Part shown: positions 63,171 to 64,000 of the stretch, one piece after another
Position numbering within the stretch: the first letter of the stretch is position 1
Layout of the letters: each line of letters opens with the position of its first letter
Source of the DNA: Paraburkholderia tropica
GTDB taxonomy: Bacteria; Pseudomonadota; Gammaproteobacteria; Burkholderiales; Burkholderiaceae
DNA: 64,000 nt
NCBI RefSeq assembly: GCF_914484835.1
Contig: NZ_CAJZAR010000043.1
Location: forward strand, 124,001-188,000
Direction of reading: 5' to 3'
Program-made: the position numbers and the translations under genes
The notes under the pieces: model-generated
The model's database searches: none
Told to the model about the DNA's origin: nothing
What the model saw: only the letters and a program-made list of their open reading frames with translations

Positions 63171-63950
63171 TCATACCCCGTTTTTCCGATTGCACAGCCA
63201 ATCTTCAATGGCTTCGACAAGAGCGACTGGTTGCTCGATCGGCAGCATATGTCCGGAATCCGGAATCGTGACGAGCGTTGAGCCGGGAATGGCCGCGCTC
63301 AATTCTGTGGTCTCGCTTGCTGAGCGTAGATCGTCGGCGGCAGCAGCTATCACGAGAGTTGGGCATTCGAGCGCCGGTTGGCTATTGATGGTCCTGCTCA
63401 AATTCGACTGGCTGGCCAGCGCGGCATACCCGAGTCTCCTCCCCATTGACCGAATCCGCTCGATCAAGGCGTCGTCGCCACGACGATTCTGGTGAACCGA
63501 TCTTGCTATCGAGGACCGGCTAAGCCCCTGAAAGCTGTCCGCGGTCAGAGTAGCGACTGCGTTCCGTTTTGCCTGTGCTTGTTCTGGCGTGTCATCCCTG
63601 AGCGAAGAGGCGATCAGGACAAGCGCTTCGACGCGTTCGGGATAGCGTTCAGCAAGTTTGCGGGCGACATAACCGCCGAGCGAAAAGCCGACGAGAACAA
63701 ATCGATCCGGCGCACGACGAGCCACGTCGTCAGCGATGTCTTCGATCGTCTCAACGGTAGCCAACCGTGGGCGAACGATTTGTCGTCGGTGCCCGCACAG
63801 CGATACCACTTCATCCCAAAGCGTTTCGTCCAGCATGAATCCCGGGAGTAAAACCCAGGGAGACTCGCAATTCGTTGCGCTATTGGTCGTTTCCAGCTCC
63901 ATCGTCAACCCGTTCGAACTTCTAGCGGCGCGCTTGGCGTAACAATTCAT
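63171..63950 (-). CDS. Alpha/beta hydrolase
   Basis: The protein is 259 aa from ATG 63950; ATG 63902 (MELETTN) is an alternative with a similar ribosome site. The alpha/beta fold is clear: WVLLPGFMLDETLWDEVV, the nucleophile elbow VGFSLGGYVA (GxSxGG), RYPERVEALVLIASS, TLVIAAAADDLRSA with the acid, and IPDSGHMLPIEQP with the His. It has no signal peptide. The substrate is unknown; it resembles small esterases/lactonases such as BioH or 3-oxoadipate enol-lactonase relatives. Confidence 0.88.
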   Translation of the reverse strand: MNCYAKRAARSSNGLTMELETTNSATNCESPWVLLPGFMLDETLWDEVVSLCGHRRQIVRPRLATVETIEDIADDVARRAPDRFVLVGFSLGGYVARKLAERYPERVEALVLIASSLRDDTPEQAQAKRNAVATLTADSFQGLSRSSIARSVHQNRRGDDALIERIRSMGRRLGYAALASQSNLSRTINSQPALECPTLVIAAAADDLRSASETTELSAAIPGSTLVTIPDSGHMLPIEQPVALVEAIEDWLCNRKNGV

Positions 63951-64000
63951 CCGCCGCAGATTTCAACGTACAAACAGCGATGGTCTCCAACGCTAACGCC

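Overview
The window looks like part of a large plasmid or secondary replicon (chromid) from a Burkholderiaceae bacterium of the Burkholderia/Paraburkholderia/Caballeronia group. DNA is GC-rich. The gene types fit that group: DUF1488 and DUF2934 small proteins, phasins, a BrkB/YihY protein, an HHHH-motif mini-protein and Burkholderia-style two-partner secretion. A plasmid-type Rep_3 initiator with an iteron origin and a parAB locus shows that this is a non-primary replicon. All functional calls come from reading motifs and protein sequence; no database search was run.

Layout. (1) 1-9.4 kb, all minus strand: one tight operon, read right to left, that joins a type IV secretion core (VirB8, VirB9, VirB10, two lytic transglycosylases, and a hybrid protein with VirB9-like and TcpQ-like parts) to a type IVb pilus set (TcpQ/PilL-like, PilN secretin, PilO, and PilP cut by the window edge). 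(2) 9.4-15.9 kb: the replication and partition block, with Rep_3 initiator, iteron origin, ParA, ParB, two pairs of palindromes that are parS candidates, and a ParB-like HTH protein. (3) 15.9-23.7 kb: a tyrosine recombinase broken by a frameshift, a 5'-truncated unknown gene, and a Tn7-like transposition module tnsA-tnsB-tnsC-tniQ. Its transposase has an in-frame TAG 73 codons before the natural end.

(4) 23.8-38.1 kb: a contact-dependent-inhibition-type two-partner secretion locus. It holds a 2793-aa CdiA/FhaB-like exoprotein with a C-terminal papain-fold (glutamine-deamidase-like) toxin module, an overlapping Imm35/YrhB-like immunity gene, a second short TpsA-like exoprotein without a toxin, a TpsB/ShlB transporter and a periplasmic parvulin-type chaperone. 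(5) 38.1-49.5 kb: small plasmid genes, IS21 and IS91 remnants, BrkB, PRC-barrel and two-component genes. (6) 49.5-56.9 kb: small stress and storage genes (DUF1488, phasin, DUF2934, hemerythrin, cold shock, NtrC-type regulator), partly duplicated relative to 40.6-43.3 kb. This content resembles the low-oxygen-activated type of stress island known in Burkholderia. (7) 57-64 kb: AT-rich DNA, regulator and monooxygenase remnants, TetR/esterase and GST/AraC divergent pairs, and an alpha/beta hydrolase.

The parts most worth a second look are the hybrid T4SS/type IVb pilus operon, the CDI locus with its second TpsA, and the decayed Tn7-like module beside it. No rRNA, tRNA or CRISPR array was seen.
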